Assembly (NCBI RefSeq): GCF_000613885.1 | Contig: NZ_BAJV01000018.1 | Span: 1 to 59,160, forward strand | Length of the DNA: 59,160 nt | Direction: 5' to 3' | From: Asaia prunellae JCM 25354 | GTDB lineage: Bacteria > Pseudomonadota > Alphaproteobacteria > Acetobacterales > Acetobacteraceae | Part shown: in pieces, positions 56,472 to 59,160 of the stretch | Layout of the letters: the number at the start of each line of letters is the position of its first letter | Position numbering within the stretch: the stretch's first letter is position 1 | The notes under the pieces: generated by a model | Seen by the model: the letters and a program-made list of their open reading frames with translations, nothing else | Databases searched by the model: none | What the model was told of the DNA's origin: nothing | Position numbers and translations under genes: made by a program

Positions 56472-57920
56472 TCAGCTGATGACGATGTTCGATGCCTTGA
56501 GATCAGTCACACCCAGGAAGTGCACTTTCATGTTGTTGTCCAGCTGCAGCGTTGTGTTGCCGCCAGAAACGGTTGCGGTAGCCAGAAGATCGCGGACTGC
56601 CTTGTCTGCGTCGGCAGGCTTGTAGTTATACATGAAGAACATGTTACCTGCAGCACTACCGAAATCGGTAATGGTGATATCGCCGCCATTATGGCCTGCA
56701 AGAACCCCAAACGTATTGGCTGCGCCGCTGCCACCCGTGACGGTTGCAAAGCTGTCGCCATTGGAATCGGCGAATTGTGTACCAAAAACGAAGTGGTCGG
56801 AGCCTGAGGTACCAAGGATCGTATTGTTGCCTGCACCCGTCCAGGCTTCGAGAGTGCCCTTCGACGATGAGGCATCAATGTACTGGCTGCCTGTTGTCTT
56901 GGGCTGGTTTGCCGTGAACAGGGCGAGGCCGTTTGTGTTGACCGTAGCATGCAGGTCATTGGCGCCCCAGATTGTGCCCATACCGGCATTGATCGAGGTG
57001 TTACCCGTGCCAGAGATGAACTGCAGGGCTCCAGAGGCGCTGACCGATTGATCCGTGCCATGATAGACCTGCAGATCGCCTGCTGCCGAAATTGTATCGC
57101 CTACAGAACCCACAATGGTGCCTGTCGCGCCAGTGAAATTCACTGTCGAGCCTGTACCACCGAAGATTGTGCTGTTAACACCAACCGAGATCTGGCTGCC
57201 CGCAAGAGCGGCATCGACCACAGCAGAGTTGGACTGCAGCGTGACGATCGAGTTGCCGCCCAGGATCGTGACTGTATCGGATGAGTTCTCGACACCAGTG
57301 ATAGTGTCCTGACCTTCCGAAGCAACAAAATTGGCGCCCTTGTCCAAGGTGATGCTGTTCTGGCCGTCGCCAGCACGAATATTGTTCGTTCCAGCAGCTG
57401 CGAAAATGGTGTCGTTGCCATCGCCTGTTGCGATCGTCCAGTTACCGGTACGACCACGTGCGTCAAACACGTTGTTACCCACGGTTGAGACAAAGCGGCC
57501 ATTGTAATTGCCAGCATAGAAGGTGACGCCCTGCGTATCACTGGCGAGAACAGACAGTGAGCTGGCGGTGATACCTGTGCCGTTGACGGTAACGGCGTTG
57601 GGCCAGGTAGTGGCTGGCGACGGGTTGGATTCCGGAGCAGCCGGATTGTAAGCACCACCCTGTGCGCCAATTACCAGATTGGTATAGTTCCCGGTCATCG
57701 AGAAGGCGCCACCCGTCGTGATCACGCCCTGAATCAGGGCATTGGACGTCGAGGGACTTGAGTTATCGCCAGCCGCAAGATCGACAGAAGTGAGACTTAA
57801 TCTCTCGGCCGCGCTCCACATCTGTGAGGCATAGCTTGAGGCCAGAGACAGCATACGGGCACCTTCAACAGTGACCTGTACTGACATACCAGACGAACCA
57901 ACTACTGTTACGATCGCCAT
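56472..57920 (-). CDS. Repeat-rich, Ser/Thr/Gly-rich surface or secreted protein (RTX-like)
   Basis: A 482-residue protein of low aromatic and high Gly/Ser/Thr/Asn content with repeated beta-roll-like units: TIATGDGNDTIFAAAGTNNIRAGDGQNSITLDKG, SQDTIT/GENSSDTVTI-type turns, and AWTGAGNNTILGTSGSDHFVFG. The GDGxDTI and GxxNTI patterns resemble hemolysin-type calcium-binding repeats (RTX), though most copies are degenerate. No Sec signal is visible, which suits type I secretion through a C-terminal signal (DNNMKVHFLGVTDLKASNIVIS). Start ATG with AAGGAG. It sits upstream of a double glycosyltransferase and may be its acceptor. Adhesin or matrix role is inferred. Confidence 0.75.
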   Translation of the reverse strand: MAIVTVVGSSGMSVQVTVEGARMLSLASSYASQMWSAAERLSLTSVDLAAGDNSSPSTSNALIQGVITTGGAFSMTGNYTNLVIGAQGGAYNPAAPESNPSPATTWPNAVTVNGTGITASSLSVLASDTQGVTFYAGNYNGRFVSTVGNNVFDARGRTGNWTIATGDGNDTIFAAAGTNNIRAGDGQNSITLDKGANFVASEGQDTITGVENSSDTVTILGGNSIVTLQSNSAVVDAALAGSQISVGVNSTIFGGTGSTVNFTGATGTIVGSVGDTISAAGDLQVYHGTDQSVSASGALQFISGTGNTSINAGMGTIWGANDLHATVNTNGLALFTANQPKTTGSQYIDASSSKGTLEAWTGAGNNTILGTSGSDHFVFGTQFADSNGDSFATVTGGSGAANTFGVLAGHNGGDITITDFGSAAGNMFFMYNYKPADADKAVRDLLATATVSGGNTTLQLDNNMKVHFLGVTDLKASNIVIS

Positions 57921-58242
57921 GCGATCTGCTCCTTATGGTTGTTTATGGAGGCATCAGACATTGATCGTTACATAGCGCTGGGCGCCTTGAACCAGCCCAA
58001 ACCTCAGATCGTGCCCCGTGCCTATACCCGCATCAGAAAATCAACGTTCTTATAGATGTCTTAACCTTTGCTCAGAGTCAACAAATACAGATTGAAAATA
58101 CCCAATACATAATAATTTGTTGCGAATTCTTCATGGGCGCTGAGAAGGAGAATTCTAAGACGATTTGCAACAAACACCTTGTGTTGGGGCCCTGAGTTTT
58201 CAAGGGATTTTCTCTGTGGAGAGCTCATTTTGGGGAAAAGGC

Positions 58243-58260
58243 TGTCACATTCGTGTGACA
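58243..58260 (+). promoter_or_regulatory. Perfect inverted repeat, possible operator
   Basis: TGTCACA-TTCG-TGTGACA is a 7-base-pair perfect palindrome with a 4-base spacer. It contains TCACA and TGTGA in the order opposite to a CRP site, so it is not a normal CRP box. No gene starts close by; function unknown. Confidence 0.3.
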
Positions 58261-58492
58261 TATGTGGTGTTCACGAAACGGGAGAAGGCACGAGGTGAGG
58301 AGGGCTTAATTTACTGTCGTAAAGTAAAGTATGATTATCAATGGAAAATTCTATGAGATCGAGACTGCGGCATGGTTTTTCCGTGCATCGGAATTACAGG
58401 GATAATGTAATTTTTATTGCGTATGATAAGTATAGTTTTGCCTGAATCTTTTTAATAAAAGAAAATGCAGAGGAAAAAGACCAATTCCCGGG

Positions 58493-58651
58493 GTGTTGTC
58501 TGTCTTGCACGCCTTTTTGGTGGGTGTCCTCATACTTGTTCTGACACTTATGACAAAGTGCGAAAATGAGCAGAAATGCTCGGAGGTCAATGGGGTTTCA
58601 GTCGGTATCGAAGGTGTTTCTCTTCCACGTACCGTGGGGGTGGTCACATAA
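58493..58651 (+). CDS. Possible small membrane protein
   Basis: A 52-codon frame from GTG 58493 (or TTG 58496). It encodes a hydrophobic segment (VLHAFLVGVLILVLTL), then a short polar part with two Cys (TKCENEQKCSEVNG) and a tail VSLPRTVGVVT. The pattern of one membrane helix plus a small domain is plausible, but the ribosome site (GGAAAA) is weak and no homologue is recognised. It may be chance. Confidence 0.2.
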   Translation: MLSVLHAFLVGVLILVLTLMTKCENEQKCSEVNGVSVGIEGVSLPRTVGVVT

Positions 58652-58810
58652 AATCATTTCTGGTTCATTCCGGAAATTTCATCTTGTCGTAAAGCCGGAG
58701 CATGAGTCATCAGCTCCGGAGAGGCTTGTCAGCAGTCGATGTGGTGCAGGCAGGTCAGCCGAGCAATTCATGAGTGCAGGTACTATCGGGATCGGGTCGG
58801 TTTTCCTGAC

Positions 58811-59160
58811 AGACTAGGTCCCGTTAGGTCTTGGAACATGTATGAGATTGCATAGCTCATTGTGATGAGCATGATGCAGTCTGCGTTTTCCGATGATGCG
58901 TGGTCGGTGTGGGAACCTCTGATTGAGGCGGTCCGTCCAAAAGGTAAAACCCCGCAGCGCGATCTGCTGCGGACCGTCTCGGCGATCTTCTGGCGGCACC
59001 AGAACGGGACGAAATGGCGGGCCGTTCCCGCCGAACTTGGCCCGTGGTGGACTGCGGCCCAGTTGTTCATTTGGTGGGCGAAAGCGGGTGTCTGGCAGGC
59101 GCTTTTCGAACGGGTAAAAGACCGGGATCCTGCTTTGGGCATGGTGTTCCTCGACGGCAT
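58811..59160 (+). mobile_element. IS5-family insertion sequence, left part (cut by window end)
   Basis: The sequence around 58811-58830 (AGACTAGGTCCCGTTAGGTC) looks like the left end. It has a repeated AGGTC and precedes a transposase start by about 35-50 bases, as in IS5-family elements of acetic acid bacteria. The exact inverted repeat and target duplication cannot be fixed because the right end is outside the window. Confidence 0.65.
58865..59160 (+). CDS. IS5-family transposase, N-terminal part (partial at window end)
   Basis: Open frame from ATG 58865 (alternatives 58871 and 58874) to the window end, about 98 residues. It reads SDDAWSVWEPLIEAVRPKG, then RDLLRTVSAIFWRHQNGTKWRAVPAELGPW and WWAKAGVWQALFERV, ending at LGMVFLDG where the first DDE Asp is expected. 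That is the N-terminal DUF4096-like part of IS427/IS1031-group IS5 transposases, which often continue in a second frame. It catalyses cut-and-paste of the element. No internal stop in the visible part. Confidence 0.85.
   Translation, partial: MSMMQSAFSDDAWSVWEPLIEAVRPKGKTPQRDLLRTVSAIFWRHQNGTKWRAVPAELGPWWTAAQLFIWWAKAGVWQALFERVKDRDPALGMVFLDG

Larger units (their letters stand above)
57921..58864. other. Long non-coding stretch before the IS element
   Basis: About 940 bases without a convincing gene, AT-rich at 58060-58130 and 58310-58470. It should hold the promoter of the repeat-rich protein gene. It contains a perfect inverted repeat TGTCACA-TTCG-TGTGACA (58243-58260) and one small possible reading frame (58493-58651). 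The stretch between 58300 and 58800 may be degraded accessory DNA beside the insertion sequence. Confidence 0.5.

Noticed and set aside
56472-57920. Repeats in the Ser/Thr-rich protein gene as a CRISPR-like or tandem DNA repeat
   Set aside because: The similarity is at protein level only; the DNA units are not identical or evenly spaced.

Overview
The window looks like chromosomal DNA of an acetic acid bacterium (Acetobacteraceae, Alphaproteobacteria; an Asaia, Kozakia or Gluconobacter-like organism would fit). The signs are moderate to high G+C genes separated by short AT-rich gaps, a membrane PQQ-dependent glucose dehydrogenase-type quinoprotein, several TonB-dependent receptors, a Hint_2 protein, and an IS5-family transposase at the right edge. 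The genus is an inference. No tRNA array, rRNA, CRISPR array, prophage or plasmid origin is visible.

Layout. 1-47 is the 3' end of tRNA-Pro(CGG). 233-2996 is a three-gene FecCD-type metal-chelate ABC importer, followed by convergent yqgE. 3673-5323 is an SDR dehydrogenase coupled to a PPK2 polyphosphate kinase, then a DsbA-like protein and a gamma-glutamyltransferase-like lipoprotein. 7996-9035 is recA. 9098-13854 is the conserved alpha-E / circularly permuted ATP-grasp / transglutaminase / zinc metallopeptidase neighbourhood. 13862-16627 holds one-carbon genes (MTHFR-like, folD) and threonine aldolase. 16696-22767 carries a porin, an MsAcT-like SGNH acyltransferase, a siderophore receptor with a Fur-like palindrome, a nucleoside hydrolase and DUF3297. 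22923-26983 has mmsA, a secretory-lipase-like lipoprotein with an Asp in the nucleophile position, and serB. 27025-31383 is miaA plus the ilvB-ilvN-ilvC operon. 31738-36506 is an odd stretch: a Hint protein, a very AT-rich gap, and an uncharacterised 694-residue PLP enzyme coupled to a histidine phosphatase. 37855-44350 is a LacI-controlled rare-sugar locus (epimerase plus a two-permease ABC importer). 44413-50609 is a TonB receptor / MFS / M20 aminohydrolase scavenging locus with a divergent LysR regulator. 50926-53459 is the quinoprotein dehydrogenase. 53610-57920 is a repeat-rich secreted protein with a two-domain glycosyltransferase. 58865 to the edge is a partial IS5-type transposase.

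A major caution: at least ten otherwise well-conserved genes (including recA, serB and the dehydrogenase) appear broken. Nearly every break is the loss of one base, often in a run of G or C. That pattern points to base-call deletions in this sequence rather than mass gene decay, so broken genes are annotated here at full length with the break position noted.

Functionally the window mixes housekeeping (recombination, tRNA modification, branched-chain amino acids, folate C1, serine) with periplasm and outer-membrane oriented scavenging and oxidation, as expected for acetic acid bacteria. The least explained parts are the ATP-grasp/transglutaminase cluster, the PLP enzyme-phosphatase pair, the Hint protein and the repeat protein-glycosyltransferase pair.
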